64,000 nucleotides of DNA from Marinomonas piezotolerans (GTDB lineage: Bacteria; Pseudomonadota; Gammaproteobacteria; Pseudomonadales; Marinomonadaceae), in assembly GCF_003362755.1 (NCBI RefSeq), contig NZ_QKRA01000001.1, forward strand, positions 248,001-312,000, written 5' to 3'. How positions within the stretch are numbered: the stretch's first letter is position 1; every line of letters begins with the position of its first letter. This document shows, piece by piece, positions 24,130 through 33,942 of the stretch. Position numbers and translations under genes: made by a program. The notes under the pieces were generated by a model. It saw nothing but the letters and a program-made list of their open reading frames with translations. It was not told the DNA's origin and searched no databases.

Positions 24130-25329
24130 TTAATTCAGACCAAATTGGGTCTGTGCCTCTTGAATGATGTGCCTGCCTATCGGTAAGGCCGATGTGGCAG
24201 CGGGGGAAGGGGCATTACAAACATTGATGGTTCGTTTGGTGCGAACGAATAGGAAATCATCTACCAATTTGCCTTCTTTTGAGACCGCTTGTGCTCTCAC
24301 GCCTGCTGGATAAGGAGTAAGATCTGATTTCATAACGGAAGGGCAGTATTTCTGTACTTCCTTTAGATAGCCGCCTTTAAATAGAGAGTTCTTCATCTCC
24401 ACAAGCCCCGGTATGAAATTGTCTTTTAGTACCTTGCGGATGCCAGGATATCGAAGGCTTTCTAGACTGTCCGATAAGGAAATGTCAGTTTTACGGTAAC
24501 CTTCGCGTTTCCAGGCTAGAACAGCATTAGGTCCTACCGTGACTGTGCCATCAATCATGCGTGTTAAATGTACACCAAGAAATGGCATGGCGGGGTTCGG
24601 AATAGGATAAATTAAATGATTGACGATCTGGTTGTGTTTTTCGGGTAGTAAATAGTATTCACCGCGGAAAGGGCAAATACGAAACTCTGGTTCTACACCT
24701 AACATTTTTACGATTCGATCAGCCATTAAACCGGAGCAAGATATCAGATACTGGGCGCTGAAATCGCCAGTGCTGGTGTTTGCAATGACTTCTTGTGGCG
24801 TTTCTTTTAATCCGAACACTTCTGTTTGATAGCGAACTTCACCGCCGCGCTCCATGACTTTGCGAGCCATTTCTTGTGTGACTCGTTTGTAGTTTACGAT
24901 GCCACTGGATGGGACAAAAATCGCTCCCATACCAATGATGTTTGGTTCGCGTTCACGCAATTCGTCGGCATTTAGCCAGTATCGCTCCAGTCCATTTGCT
25001 TCAGTACGTTCCCACAGTGCTTTCATTCGCTCCATTTCTAGAGCGTTAGTTGCGACTAACAATTTGCCGCACTCATCGTAGGGTATGCCATTCTCTTGGC
25101 AGAACTCTTTCGTTCTACGGTTACCTTCTAGGCAAAATTTCGCCTTTAAGCTGCCAGGGGTGTAGTAAACGCCTGCATGGATGACACCTGAGTTGTGTCC
25201 AGTTTGATGTTCTGCTGGGCCCGATTCTTTCTCCAGCACCAATACTTTTTTATCTGGGTAGCTTTCAAGTAATTGCATTGCCGTAGACATCCCAATAATG
25301 CCGCCGCCAATAATCATGAAATCGTACAT
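24130..25329 (-). CDS. lhgO: L-2-hydroxyglutarate dehydrogenase/oxidase
   Basis: The 399-residue FAD protein of the DAO fold starts YDFMIIGGGIIGMSTAM and has HNSGVIHAGVYYTPGSLKAKFC (in parts, about 53-75) typical of LhgO. It oxidises L-2-hydroxyglutarate to 2-oxoglutarate and passes electrons to quinone. The ATG at 25329 has GAGGA upstream; a longer start is rejected because the FAD motif must be N-terminal. It follows glaH in the same direction, completing the hydroxyglutarate route of glutarate (lysine/5-aminovalerate) breakdown. Confidence 0.93.
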   Translation of the reverse strand: MYDFMIIGGGIIGMSTAMQLLESYPDKKVLVLEKESGPAEHQTGHNSGVIHAGVYYTPGSLKAKFCLEGNRRTKEFCQENGIPYDECGKLLVATNALEMERMKALWERTEANGLERYWLNADELREREPNIIGMGAIFVPSSGIVNYKRVTQEMARKVMERGGEVRYQTEVFGLKETPQEVIANTSTGDFSAQYLISCSGLMADRIVKMLGVEPEFRICPFRGEYYLLPEKHNQIVNHLIYPIPNPAMPFLGVHLTRMIDGTVTVGPNAVLAWKREGYRKTDISLSDSLESLRYPGIRKVLKDNFIPGLVEMKNSLFKGGYLKEVQKYCPSVMKSDLTPYPAGVRAQAVSKEGKLVDDFLFVRTKRTINVCNAPSPAATSALPIGRHIIQEAQTQFGLN

Positions 25330-25421
25330 CGTTATCCTCTTTCGAAGAGAGCTCATATAAAATCACCGGTAATGATTCCGGTGATTTTCGGTAAAAGACT
25401 ATTCTAGTTTACTTTAGAAGG

Positions 25422-26384
25422 TTATTGGGTGGGATTACGCAGAGTTTTTGCGTGAGTAAAATAACCGCGTTGGCGCATTAGCTCGCGGCGTAAGCCTTGG
25501 TGAGCCGTAAATTTATCGCGCCCATGTAGCCAGAAGTGGTTATTGATCAGTAAGAATGAGCCAGTGGGGACTGGCACAGAGACAATCGCGTTGCTGCCTT
25601 CAAGCGACTCGGATAGATCTGTGAGCCAGTTTCCCTCGATATCATCTTTTGGCTGCACGAACTGATCAATGTAAGACATGATTGGTTGGCCACTTCGGTC
25701 GATATCAAACACAGGGTGAAAGACGTCTTTACTGGTTTTTTTGCTTGGTGGAGCACTCCAACGCATTTGTCGATGAGCCATTGGGTCTGCACTAAATCGC
25801 TCTAAGTCTTCCCAATCATCTAGATGTAGAAGTAGCGAATTTCCACCTTCCATATTTTGCTCATCGAGTTTCATCATTAGCACATAATCTGTGTCTTGCT
25901 CCACGAATGTCCCATCGTTATGTAGCTCCATGACACGATGTGCCTGACGTAGGTAGCTGTCAGAGTTGTCCTCGTTTTTTACTACGAAGCGTGCGTAATA
26001 CTGTCCGCTCATGGCATCAAAATTAGAGCGCCCTAAAAGATGTGCGACAGCGGTGGAGAATTTAACCATCTCTTCAGCTTGCGTCACTTCGTTTAAGCCC
26101 TCAGGAGTGATTAACAAAGCGCCAGTACGACGGTCCGCAAGCGTATTCACTAAAAGCTTCTGGAGTCGGTTGTCACATAAATCATTCAGAACTTTAGCGA
26201 TACGAAATCTCAACATTGATTTGTATTCCAACGCTTGCATTGGAAATTTCTCTACTTCTTTTAGAAAGGCATCAACCAATGATTGCTCGAACCATAGCTC
26301 TAACAGGCGAGGGTTCTGTGCAGAAGGTTTCAGTGAAAAACCAGCGGTATTCTGAGATGAATTTGATGTGGCAGCTAGGGACAT
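25422..26384 (-). CDS. glaH: Glutarate 2-hydroxylase (CsiD/GlaH)
   Basis: The 320-residue Fe(II)/2-oxoglutarate oxygenase converts glutarate to L-2-hydroxyglutarate, with succinate and CO2 from 2-oxoglutarate. Iron ligands are visible as His155 and Asp157 in ELHND and His287 in LHGRD; arginines near 299-304 probably bind 2-oxoglutarate. The length matches E. coli GlaH (about 325). CGAGGT precedes the ATG. It is the first gene of a glaH-lhgO unit. The gabDTP genes that accompany it in E. coli are absent here. Confidence 0.93.
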   Translation of the reverse strand: MSLAATSNSSQNTAGFSLKPSAQNPRLLELWFEQSLVDAFLKEVEKFPMQALEYKSMLRFRIAKVLNDLCDNRLQKLLVNTLADRRTGALLITPEGLNEVTQAEEMVKFSTAVAHLLGRSNFDAMSGQYYARFVVKNEDNSDSYLRQAHRVMELHNDGTFVEQDTDYVLMMKLDEQNMEGGNSLLLHLDDWEDLERFSADPMAHRQMRWSAPPSKKTSKDVFHPVFDIDRSGQPIMSYIDQFVQPKDDIEGNWLTDLSESLEGSNAIVSVPVPTGSFLLINNHFWLHGRDKFTAHQGLRRELMRQRGYFTHAKTLRNPTQ

Positions 26385-26467
26385 GAGTGACCTCGTTAAT
26401 CGTTTTTATTGTCAGGTGTGGCTTTCGTCGTAGTAAAGCACAGGATTACTTTTGTTAATATTTTTCA

Positions 26468-26514
26468 AAAATATCTACATTTTTAGGTACCGTCAATCAA
26501 AATATCTACATTTT
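26468..26514. promoter_or_regulatory. Two direct repeats, probable operator of the glutarate regulator
   Basis: AAAATATCTACATTTT occurs twice, at 26468-26483 and 26499-26514. The 31-bp spacing equals about three helical turns, putting both on the same face of the DNA. They lie between glaH and the divergent GntR gene, so binding by that regulator is the simplest reading. Confidence 0.6.
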
Positions 26515-26603
26515 CATATTTTGTCGATAAAAATATATTTTGCTGAGACATTGCTAGAATGACTATAATTCGACAGTTTCTATTCATCTGATACGGACAG
26601 TCC

Positions 26604-27302
26604 ATGGTTACCAATGAAGACAAAAACAACTTAGTGAACCTAGCTTATGTCGCGCTGAAGCGAGATATCACTGAAGGAGTGTATAGGCCAGGGGACAAGT
26701 TATTGATGCGTAGCTTGAAGGAGCGTTATGAGATTGGCTCTGGCCCAATGCGAGAAGCTCTTTCACGACTCGTTTCTGAACGTTTAGTGACCGCCATCAG
26801 TCAGCGTGGCTTTCGTGTCGCATCGATGTCGATTGATGAGCTGACTGATATCTACTTTGCTCGTGCTCACTTAGAGGCCATGATTACCGAGCTCGCCGTG
26901 AAGTTAGGTGATGAGAGTTGGGAAGCAAGCGTTATTGCTAGCGCCCATACACTGTCGAGAGTGACGCAAGTGCATAGTGCAGAGGACATGTTAGGGCTTT
27001 GGGATGCTCGTCATAAAGCTTTCCACTTGGCCATCGCCCAAGGGTGTGGCTCTCCTAAGTTGTTAGAACTGCGTTTGACAATGCTTGATCAAGCTGAACG
27101 GTACCGACAGCTTTGGTTGCGCCATACGGTTTTCTCCGCCGATGCTTTAGAGGCTAAGCGGGAGGAGCACCGCCATCTGATAGAGGTTTTGCTATCCCGT
27201 GATCACGCTAAGGCGCGTGATCTGATGTTCCAGCATATGACAGGACCCGTTACGATCATTTCAGAGGTCATCGCAGCGCGAGACCTTGCCGGCGATGAGT
27301 AA
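26604..27302 (+). CDS. GntR-family (FadR/FCD) regulator, CsiR/GlaR-like
   Basis: The 232-residue protein has an N-terminal winged helix (YRPGDKLLMRSLKERYEIGSG split over residues 23-45) and a C-terminal all-helical FCD domain with the metal-binding pattern FHLAIAQG and HRHLIEVLL. In E. coli, CsiR (GlaR) represses the glutarate operon and responds to glutarate. Position divergent from glaH supports the same role here. Confidence 0.85.
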   Translation: MVTNEDKNNLVNLAYVALKRDITEGVYRPGDKLLMRSLKERYEIGSGPMREALSRLVSERLVTAISQRGFRVASMSIDELTDIYFARAHLEAMITELAVKLGDESWEASVIASAHTLSRVTQVHSAEDMLGLWDARHKAFHLAIAQGCGSPKLLELRLTMLDQAERYRQLWLRHTVFSADALEAKREEHRHLIEVLLSRDHAKARDLMFQHMTGPVTIISEVIAARDLAGDE

Positions 27303-27498
27303 TATGAATGTCTTGTTTTAGCTTACCGTAAATTGAACGGTCTCAAACCGTTAACTATTCATCTTGAAAGACGAAGTGTCAGTACGCCTTTTGAAAGGTC
27401 CTGTTGCGGACGCAAAAAATGGGCCAGCTTTTGTCGCCTCTCACTGGGTAATGTGCGAAAATAACCATTTAGTCAAGAATAGCCCCCGAGAGGTTTCC

Positions 27499-28125
27499 AT
27501 GAGTGTTTATGAAATTCGTCACCCGTTAGTTCGCCATAAAATTGGTTTGATGCGCAATCAAGCTATGAGCACTCGTGGCTTTCGCTTGCTTGCTTCAGAA
27601 GTTGGCAATCTACTGACGTATGAAGCAACAAAAGATCTCGAACTCGAAGAGTATGAGCAGAAGGGCTGGTGTGGTTCAGTAACATGTGAGCGTATTCGAG
27701 GTAAGAAGATTACAGTAGTGCCTATTTTGCGAGCCGGACTCGGGATGCTAGACGGGGTGCTGGAGCTCGTACCCAGTGCCAAAATCAGTGTTGTGGGGCT
27801 GTATCGTGATGAAGAAACACTTGAGCCAGTAAGCTACTTTGACAAGTTGGCAAGTGATATCGATCAGAGAATGTCTCTTGTGGTGGATCCCATGTTAGCA
27901 ACGGGTGGATCATTGATCGCAACGATCGATCTCCTGAAAAAACATGGCTGTACAACGATCAGAGCGCTAATTCTCGTTGCGGCACCGGAGGGAATTAAAA
28001 AGGTTCAAGAAGCGCACCCTGACGTGGATATCTATACGGCGTCCATTGATAGTCATTTGAACGAAGACGGCTATATTGTGCCGGGCCTCGGTGATGCAGG
28101 CGACAAAATCTTTGGAACGAAGTAA
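27499..28125 (+). CDS. upp: Uracil phosphoribosyltransferase
   Basis: The 208-residue protein, exactly the length of E. coli Upp, starts [19 protein letters not shown] and has [11 protein letters not shown] and the PRPP-binding [12 protein letters not shown] near 126-137. It makes UMP from uracil and PRPP in the cytoplasm. ATG 27499 with AGAGG upstream is chosen; the 45 codons of open frame before it do not belong to the family. uraA follows 18 bp downstream. Confidence 0.96.
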   Translation: MSVYEIRHPLVRHKIGLMRNQAMSTRGFRLLASEVGNLLTYEATKDLELEEYEQKGWCGSVTCERIRGKKITVVPILRAGLGMLDGVLELVPSAKISVVGLYRDEETLEPVSYFDKLASDIDQRMSLVVDPMLATGGSLIATIDLLKKHGCTTIRALILVAAPEGIKKVQEAHPDVDIYTASIDSHLNEDGYIVPGLGDAGDKIFGTK

Positions 28126-28143
28126 CTCGAAGTACGGATCTTT

Positions 28144-29451
28144 ATGACAAATCTACAGAACTCATCTTATGACACTGTTTTGACTGGGTGGCGTATGCTG
28201 CTCGCTGGCGCTCAAATGCTGTTTGTTGCATTTGGGTCACTCGTATTGGTGCCTTTGATCACAGGCTTGGATCCAAGCGTTGCATTATTTACCGCAGGTT
28301 TGGGTACATTGATTTTCCAACTCACAACTAAACGATCCATTCCAGTGTTCTTAGGGTCTTCTTTTGCGTTTATAGCGCCCATAATCTTTGCTGTTGAAAC
28401 TTGGGGACAAGCTGCAACGATGGGCGCGTTATTTTGTGCTGGTCTTGTGTATGTGCTGCTCTCGGTTTTGGTGGCTATGCGGGGACCTGATTTTTTGCAT
28501 AGACTGCTACCTCCTGTCGTGACCGGACCTATTATTATGGTTATTGGATTGGGGCTTGCACCTGTTGCGGTCAATATGGCGATTGGCAAGACGGGAGATG
28601 GTTCAGCAGTGCTGTTTACGCAAGCGGAAGCCTTGATGCTATCAATGCCAGCCTTGCTAACAACATTACTTGTCGCAACGTTTGCGAAAGGTGTTTTTCG
28701 ACTCGTACCGATTATATCTGGTGTGGCAGTCGGGTATATCGTTGCCGAATTTATGGGGCTTGTTGATCGCAGTGCCGTTGTGAACAGCGACTGGGTATCG
28801 GTTCCTGGTTTTGTTATGCCGGAGTTTCAAATCGCAGCGATATTATTTATGTTGCCTGTGGCGATTGCACCCGCGATCGAGCATGTCGGTGATGTATTGG
28901 CTATTGGCAGTGTGACGGGTAAGGATTATGTTCAAAAGCCTGGTCTTCACCGAACGCTTTTAGGCGATGGTTTGGCAACATCCGCCGCTTCCTTATTCGG
29001 TGGTCCACCAAACACGACGTATTCCGAGGTGACTGGTGCGGTCATGTTGACGCGAGCATTCAACCCCGTAGTGATGACTTGGGCTGCAATCTTTGCAATT
29101 TGCTTGGCTTTTATTGCTAAATTTGGCGCGTCTTTACAGACTATCCCTGCACCAGTGATGGGGGGAATCATGATTCTGTTATTTGGTTCGATTGCAGGCG
29201 TCGGTATGAACATCCTGATAAAGGCTCGGATCGACTTAAGTGCGCAGCGTAATCTTGTTATTGTGGCTGTGACCTTGGTATTTGGTGTTGGCGGAATGAT
29301 TATTGGGGTTAACGACTTCCAGTTACAAGGCGTTAGTTTATGCGGTATTGTAGCAATTGCTTTGAATCTTATTTTACCGCAACCTAAGGTGGTTGAAGAT
29401 CGTCGTAAGGAACAAGGTTTGGTTGATGATGTAACGCAGCGCGGGCACTAA
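28144..29451 (+). CDS. uraA: Uracil permease, NCS2 family
   Basis: The 435-residue protein has about 14 hydrophobic helices. NCS2 signatures include GSSFAFIAPI near 77-86, AIEHVGDVLAIG near 240-251 and the GGPPNTTYSEVTGAV segment near 287-301. It imports uracil by proton symport for Upp. It ends just before a clear terminator. Confidence 0.95.
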   Translation: MTNLQNSSYDTVLTGWRMLLAGAQMLFVAFGSLVLVPLITGLDPSVALFTAGLGTLIFQLTTKRSIPVFLGSSFAFIAPIIFAVETWGQAATMGALFCAGLVYVLLSVLVAMRGPDFLHRLLPPVVTGPIIMVIGLGLAPVAVNMAIGKTGDGSAVLFTQAEALMLSMPALLTTLLVATFAKGVFRLVPIISGVAVGYIVAEFMGLVDRSAVVNSDWVSVPGFVMPEFQIAAILFMLPVAIAPAIEHVGDVLAIGSVTGKDYVQKPGLHRTLLGDGLATSAASLFGGPPNTTYSEVTGAVMLTRAFNPVVMTWAAIFAICLAFIAKFGASLQTIPAPVMGGIMILLFGSIAGVGMNILIKARIDLSAQRNLVIVAVTLVFGVGGMIIGVNDFQLQGVSLCGIVAIALNLILPQPKVVEDRRKEQGLVDDVTQRGH

Positions 29452-29475
29452 TTTATACTTATTCTTCAAAAACAT

Positions 29476-29508
29476 TAAAACGCCAGGCTGCTAGGTCTGG
29501 CGTTTTTA
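29476..29508 (+). terminator. Rho-independent terminator after uraA
   Basis: ACGCCAG and CTGGCGT form a 7-bp stem around GCTGCTAGGT, with A-run before and TTTTT after. It can also serve the opposite strand. Confidence 0.9.
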
Positions 29509-29618
29509 TTGAGTATACAAAGTGATGACAGCTTTTGAGTGGCAGGGGAGGGGACTCTGTTTGCTTGGGGCTTTAGAACAGCTTTCGATAGCAATATATC
29601 GAGGGAGGGGAATACTTG

Positions 29619-30248
29619 TTACCTGCCAGAAAACAGGCTTCGATTAGTGTCGACACTATAAATATTCCAACGCTCTATATCTGCAGTTTTGCGGGCAAAC
29701 ACTTCTCCAACAACTCGGCGATTAAGTTCCCGACCTGACGCTGTATCGTTGGTGGCAATCGGCTTCTCTTCACCATAGCCAATACCTTCGACACGGCTTC
29801 GTGGGATGCCAAACCGTTCAACCAGAACGTTTGCAATCGCGTCTGCTCTATTTTGAGATAAAGCTAAGTTGTAATTTGCGTTACCAACGTCATCGGTGTG
29901 TCCTTCAATGACAACTGACGATGTCGGATTCGCTTTTAAAAAGTCTGCTAGTTTTTTGATCTCGCCATAATACTGTGGTTTAACGTCGTACTTACCAGAA
30001 CTGAATAGTATTTTGAGGTCGAGAGAAAGTAGTTTGGAGCTTTTTTCAGAGCAACCATTGTTGTCTACTTTAGCGCCCATAGGTGTGTTTGGGCACATGT
30101 CCCGAACATTAATGACCCCATCTTTGTCTGCATCGGCTAGCTTTTGAGACATGTCTACGCCATACAAGGAGCTGCCTGACGCATACGTGGACATAGCCAC
30201 TAGCGCTGAGCATATAATAATTCCTTGTTTGGCGAGCTTCAAAATCAT
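29619..30248 (-). CDS. OmpA-family outer-membrane protein with calcium-binding-type repeat
   Basis: A signal peptide (about 1-24) is followed by a thrombospondin type 3-like repeat (ADKDGVINVRDMCPNTPMG, about 40-58) with two cysteines, then the OmpA C-terminal peptidoglycan-binding domain (VVIEGHTDDVGNANYN and LSQNRADAI). ATG 30248 is chosen over the TTG at 30260. It likely links the outer membrane to peptidoglycan. It lacks a barrel. Confidence 0.85.
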   Translation of the reverse strand: MILKLAKQGIIICSALVAMSTYASGSSLYGVDMSQKLADADKDGVINVRDMCPNTPMGAKVDNNGCSEKSSKLLSLDLKILFSSGKYDVKPQYYGEIKKLADFLKANPTSSVVIEGHTDDVGNANYNLALSQNRADAIANVLVERFGIPRSRVEGIGYGEEKPIATNDTASGRELNRRVVGEVFARKTADIERWNIYSVDTNRSLFSGR

Positions 30249-30364
30249 TGTTTTAACCAATTGTATTAATCTTGCTTACTAATATACGGCTTATTGTACT
30301 AGTTAGACCAGTATGGTTTTGTACACACCACGTTATATCAGCAACTTTTTGTAACAGAATGTAA

Positions 30365-30787
30365 TTACCAGCTTCCTGTGTTTTCCATCGAGGCCCAAGG
30401 CTCCTTAGAAGAAAGCGATTCGCCTTTTTGTAGAAGCTCGATAGAAATCCCATTAGGATCTTTGACAAACGCCATATGACCATCGCGTGGTGGTCGAAGT
30501 ATGGTCACCCCCATAGATTGCAAGTTTTCACAGACGTCGTAGATGTTTTCTACTTCAAACGCTAAATGACCAAACTGATCACCGCCGTTGTATGTTCGAT
30601 CGTCCCAGTTGTGAGTCAACTCTACCTCAGGTGCGCCTTGCTCCGTCGCGTAATAGATCAATGAGAATTGCCCCTTCTCACTATCCATACGACGAGTTTG
30701 AATTAAATTTAAGCCTTTTGTATAAAATTCATGGCTTGCATCAGGATCGGATGTTCGGATCATTGCGTGTAGATAACGAATGCTCAT
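30365..30787 (-). CDS. gloA: Glyoxalase I / VOC-family lactoylglutathione lyase
   Basis: The 140-residue protein has glyoxalase I metal ligands in order: His in YLHAMIR, Glu in EVELTHNW, His in FGHLAFEV and Glu in ISIELLQ. The repeated beta-alpha-beta halves are typical. It would convert the methylglyoxal-glutathione hemithioacetal to lactoylglutathione. Length agrees with GloA (about 135). A more general VOC enzyme is possible. Confidence 0.85.
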   Translation of the reverse strand: MSIRYLHAMIRTSDPDASHEFYTKGLNLIQTRRMDSEKGQFSLIYYATEQGAPEVELTHNWDDRTYNGGDQFGHLAFEVENIYDVCENLQSMGVTILRPPRDGHMAFVKDPNGISIELLQKGESLSSKEPWASMENTGSW

Positions 30788-30874
30788 TGCTTTCTCCTTA
30801 CTTAAACGTCAAACAATATTAGAGAAACCAACGTTCGGTCGCAAAAGAGTTTTATCGAGTTGCAATGAGTTTCC

Positions 30875-31198
30875 TTAATCTTCCCAAACGTACCTAATTG
30901 GTTCGCCAAAGTCGTCATAAATGGCTTTTTTCTTAGGTTTACTGCGCTTAGCTGAAGTTGGAGGTGTAGTGGTTTTGGCTGATTTACGCTGTTGGATGGC
31001 CGCAACGACATGATTTAGCGGAGTTCTGTCTTTTTTGGGCTCGATAAACCCCATATGGCTCGTGTTATACTTGCCATCTTGCAAACCAGATTCTCCCATT
31101 TTGACGTGCTTTATTTCGCCTTGTTCACGGATAAAACTCTCTATTTGGGATTCTATTTCCTGACGGGTTTGTTTCTTGGATTTTGTTGGTTTAGTCAT
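30875..31198 (-). CDS. Small basic protein of unknown function
   Basis: The 107-residue protein is lysine-rich with charged ends and a middle segment (ESFIREQGEIKHVKMGESGL, about 19-38). It has no signal peptide or membrane segment. The composition suggests contact with nucleic acid or ribosomes, but I recognise no family. It is divergent from yejK. Confidence 0.65.
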   Translation of the reverse strand: MTKPTKSKKQTRQEIESQIESFIREQGEIKHVKMGESGLQDGKYNTSHMGFIEPKKDRTPLNHVVAAIQQRKSAKTTTPPTSAKRSKPKKKAIYDDFGEPIRYVWED

Positions 31199-31275
31199 AA
31201 CGTTACGCAGAAGTCTCGCTCGTGACTGTTATTTGAATGCCACAAACCCATCATATTAATCGTAAGAGGTCGTTA

Positions 31276-32307
31276 GTGTCTATTGTCAATTTAATTGTTC
31301 ATGAAGTTCAAAAAAAAGAAGGTGAGTCGAAAGCGTTACTGATTGCTCGCCCAGAAGAGAACCCAATAGATGATGAAGCAGAGCAATTGGCCGCAAAAGT
31401 GACACATTTATTTAATCGCTCTGGTATGAATACGGGACAATTTAGTAACCCAGAAGGAAGCGATGAGGGAAGTAAGCTGCCAGCATTATTGTATAAGCAT
31501 TTTTCTGGTGACGCATTTGACGACTTTGCTGCATTTTCTAAAGCGTGTGCCGCGGAATATGTTCGATTCTTAGATCCTGTTAGTGAGGCAGAAGGCGGGT
31601 TACTCTGGTTCAATCATTATGAGCAGGGGGGCACGCACTTTTTATTCATCGTTTTGTTAAAACGGAAGGCAGGGATCACCCTTGGGGAAGATTTAAGTTT
31701 CACCCAAGTCAATCAACTTGAGACTGATAAGTTGCATATGGCGATGCGTGTGAACCTTTCCGCTTACCATGACAGGGATGACACTCGCTATATTGCTTTT
31801 AGGTTTGGTAAAGCTCCAAAACCTGAAAGTGAGTACTTTACTCAATTTATTGGTTGTGATGAACCTAAGGTCGCGGCAAAAGAAACGCGTAAGTTGGTGG
31901 AAGCAGCCTCAGCATTTTGTCAGTCTCAGTCAATGCCTTCAAAAGCCGCTAATGAATTTAAAAAAGCAGTAGCTGAACAGTGTATGGAGAAAGCCGACGA
32001 ACGTGAGCCGCTGGAGCTCGGCGATATTGCGCGCCAAATTGAGTCTCGATTTTCGCCCGAACAAGCGTCTAAATTTTTGGAAATTGCCGAGTCTGATGCC
32101 TTTCAAATAGAAAAAGAAATATTCGTTGAAAAAGCGGCTTTAAAAAAACTGACACGCGCCTCCGGATCAAACCGAGCATTAACGTTGAGTTTCGACACTG
32201 AGTTGTTAGGGGAGTCGATTGTGTTTGATCCAGACACGGGTGAACTTACGTTGAAAGAGCTGCCTCGAAGCTTACTTAAACAGCTAATGTCAATGGAGTC
32301 CAAGTAG
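31276..32307 (+). CDS. yejK: Nucleoid-associated protein YejK/NdpA
   Basis: The 343-residue protein has the NdpA/YejK layout: VNLIVHEVQK at the start, LYKHFSGDAFDDFAAFSK, FLFIVLLKRKAG and FIGCDEPKVAAKETRKLV. E. coli YejK associates with the nucleoid. GTG 31276 is chosen because AAGAGGT lies 5 nt upstream, while ATG 31237 lacks a signal. The gene overlaps the convergent HAD gene by 18 bp. Confidence 0.85.
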   Translation: MSIVNLIVHEVQKKEGESKALLIARPEENPIDDEAEQLAAKVTHLFNRSGMNTGQFSNPEGSDEGSKLPALLYKHFSGDAFDDFAAFSKACAAEYVRFLDPVSEAEGGLLWFNHYEQGGTHFLFIVLLKRKAGITLGEDLSFTQVNQLETDKLHMAMRVNLSAYHDRDDTRYIAFRFGKAPKPESEYFTQFIGCDEPKVAAKETRKLVEAASAFCQSQSMPSKAANEFKKAVAEQCMEKADEREPLELGDIARQIESRFSPEQASKFLEIAESDAFQIEKEIFVEKAALKKLTRASGSNRALTLSFDTELLGESIVFDPDTGELTLKELPRSLLKQLMSMESK

Positions 32308-32937
32308 CGCCATTAATTCTTGCATAGAGTTAAATGTGTCTGTGGCGCCTGCTTCGAGTTGGGCGCTACGGCTTAATGTGCTACTGAACGCCAATACTGT
32401 TGCGCCTGCGGCTTTGCCTGCTTGGATACCTGCAAGAGAGTCTTCTATAACAATGCAATGTTGTGGCGCGATGTTTAATGCGTTGGCGGCAGCAAGGTAA
32501 AGGTCTGGCGCTGGTTTGCCATGAGCAACGTCATCGACGCTAAAACGAGTATGAAAGCGCTCGCTTAATCCTATGATCCCAAGCTTAAGCTCCATCTCGG
32601 TGGTTTGAGCATTCGTTGCCATTGCTATTGGGCATTGGATTTTGCTGAGTAGTTCTGGAACTCCCTCAATCGGGGTGAGAGATGTTTGTATTGTTTCATT
32701 AAACTCTTGGCGGTAATTCTCTGCAAAATCGCTGGGTAAAGGGTGGCCAAGTAGTTGCTCTGCTAAGGCAAGATTATCTTTATTGGTAAAACCTGCAAAC
32801 TGTGTGTGCATGGTGTGGTCATCTAAATCTAAACCAATGTGTTTTAGATTTCGCTGTAAGATTGATGTAGCGATCGTTTCTGTATCGACAATAACGCCGT
32901 CACAATCGAATAGAATCGCGTCATACTGGTAGGGCAT
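32290..32937 (-). CDS. HAD-superfamily hydrolase (beta-phosphoglucomutase/phosphatase type)
   Basis: The 215-residue protein has HAD motif I FDCDGVIVDTE, motif II MATNA, motif III lysine in HGKPAPD and motif IV VIEDSLAG. It is a type IA phosphatase of the YieH/YcjU kind; the substrate is not readable. GGAGATA precedes the ATG. A perfect AT-rich palindrome lies 23 bp upstream. Confidence 0.85.
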   Translation of the reverse strand: MPYQYDAILFDCDGVIVDTETIATSILQRNLKHIGLDLDDHTMHTQFAGFTNKDNLALAEQLLGHPLPSDFAENYRQEFNETIQTSLTPIEGVPELLSKIQCPIAMATNAQTTEMELKLGIIGLSERFHTRFSVDDVAHGKPAPDLYLAAANALNIAPQHCIVIEDSLAGIQAGKAAGATVLAFSSTLSRSAQLEAGATDTFNSMQELMALLGLH

Positions 32938-32959
32938 ATTATCTCCATCGAGATTAGTT

Positions 32960-32974
32960 TGTAATTAAATTACA
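32960..32974. promoter_or_regulatory. Palindrome TGTAATTAAATTACA upstream of the HAD gene
   Basis: Perfect 7-base arms flank a single A. The position before the start at 32937 fits an operator. The binding protein is unknown. Confidence 0.4.
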
Positions 32975-33069
32975 GTATATCGATGATGGAAACGTAAAGG
33001 GAGGGGGTGTTATTGTTTTTCTCCCCAGTCTTTATTGAAGCGTAAAATGTTAGCCAAATACCGTGACGG

Positions 33070-33330
33070 TTAGGCCTGTGATTTGGTTGCTGGCGCGGTG
33101 CTCGTAAAAGAGTCTAAGCATGCTTTAGTCGCGTTTTTCAATGATTTGAATGCGCTTGAGAACAAGGCGAATACAGCGCTTGGTTTTTGCTTTGCTTCTG
33201 CATTAAAACCCCAGCTGGTAAGTAGTGCTTCATATTGTTCTTGAGAATCCATTTTTCGATTACTTGTACCACTGTAACGATTGTCGTAAAGGTTGCTTGA
33301 AAATGCTGAAAATTGTTCTGGAGAGTTCAT
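33070..33330 (-). CDS. Small hypothetical protein
   Basis: The 86-residue protein is Ser/Ala-rich with a middle segment SQEQYEALLTSWGFNAEAKQ and no recognised family. AAGGAGCTTACT stands before the ATG, so translation is likely. It is divergent from the DUF2947 gene. Confidence 0.6.
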   Translation of the reverse strand: MNSPEQFSAFSSNLYDNRYSGTSNRKMDSQEQYEALLTSWGFNAEAKQKPSAVFALFSSAFKSLKNATKACLDSFTSTAPATKSQA

Positions 33331-33459
33331 AGTAAGCTCCTTGTGAGTTTAAGAAATGTTGTTTTATAACAACATTTATAGAGTAGTAGTTTTGGTGATA
33401 AGCGACAAACGATGCTTTTTCACTGTTAAGGTTATTTTTTTTCATCTATTAGGAGAAGT

Positions 33460-33930
33460 ATGTCCCAATATCGAGCGTTATCTGCTTGCGGTAAAGAGTG
33501 GGTGTTTTTACGAGAAGAGCCTTTTGTCTCTGAGAGTGACCGCGCCGCTATACAGTTAATGAGTGAGCAAGCGGGCGCTAACATTTGGCGTGATTACATA
33601 TCGGGCGAACATTTGTATCCTGAATTGTTTGCTTCTGACATGTGGGTGAACACTCAAGTTCAAACAGAGGTGCCATGGGAGGCACGTTGGGAGTCTGACA
33701 ATGAGTCATTGCCCGAGGAGGTCTTAGAGTACTGTTCGCAGTGGGGGCAAGACACTCGCATTTACTTCTGTTGCCATTCAGATTTGGTGTTTGAAACCAC
33801 TTGGGGGGTGTTTGAGCGAACGTGGAAGGCTTTTCTTTTTTTAGGAGCCGATCTAATTTTAGTGGGGCGCAAAAAAAAGCAAGCACTCCAATTCAAAGAG
33901 ACTGGCTTCGTGTCCTTGTTAACTCGCTAA
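33460..33930 (+). CDS. DUF2947-family protein
   Basis: The 156-residue soluble protein has the DUF2947 features KEWVFLREEPFVSESD near the start and ETTWGVFERTWKAFLF followed by a basic segment ILVGRKKKQALQF. The family is found in marine Gammaproteobacteria and its function is unknown. A strong AGGAG is 6 nt upstream. Confidence 0.75.
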   Translation: MSQYRALSACGKEWVFLREEPFVSESDRAAIQLMSEQAGANIWRDYISGEHLYPELFASDMWVNTQVQTEVPWEARWESDNESLPEEVLEYCSQWGQDTRIYFCCHSDLVFETTWGVFERTWKAFLFLGADLILVGRKKKQALQFKETGFVSLLTR

Positions 33931-33942
33931 ATTGAATGGGCG

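Noticed and set aside
27364..27498. 45 extra in-frame codons before upp
   Set aside because: Upp proteins begin at the [11 protein letters not shown] position, which has its own AGAGG signal; the upstream frame is probably leader.
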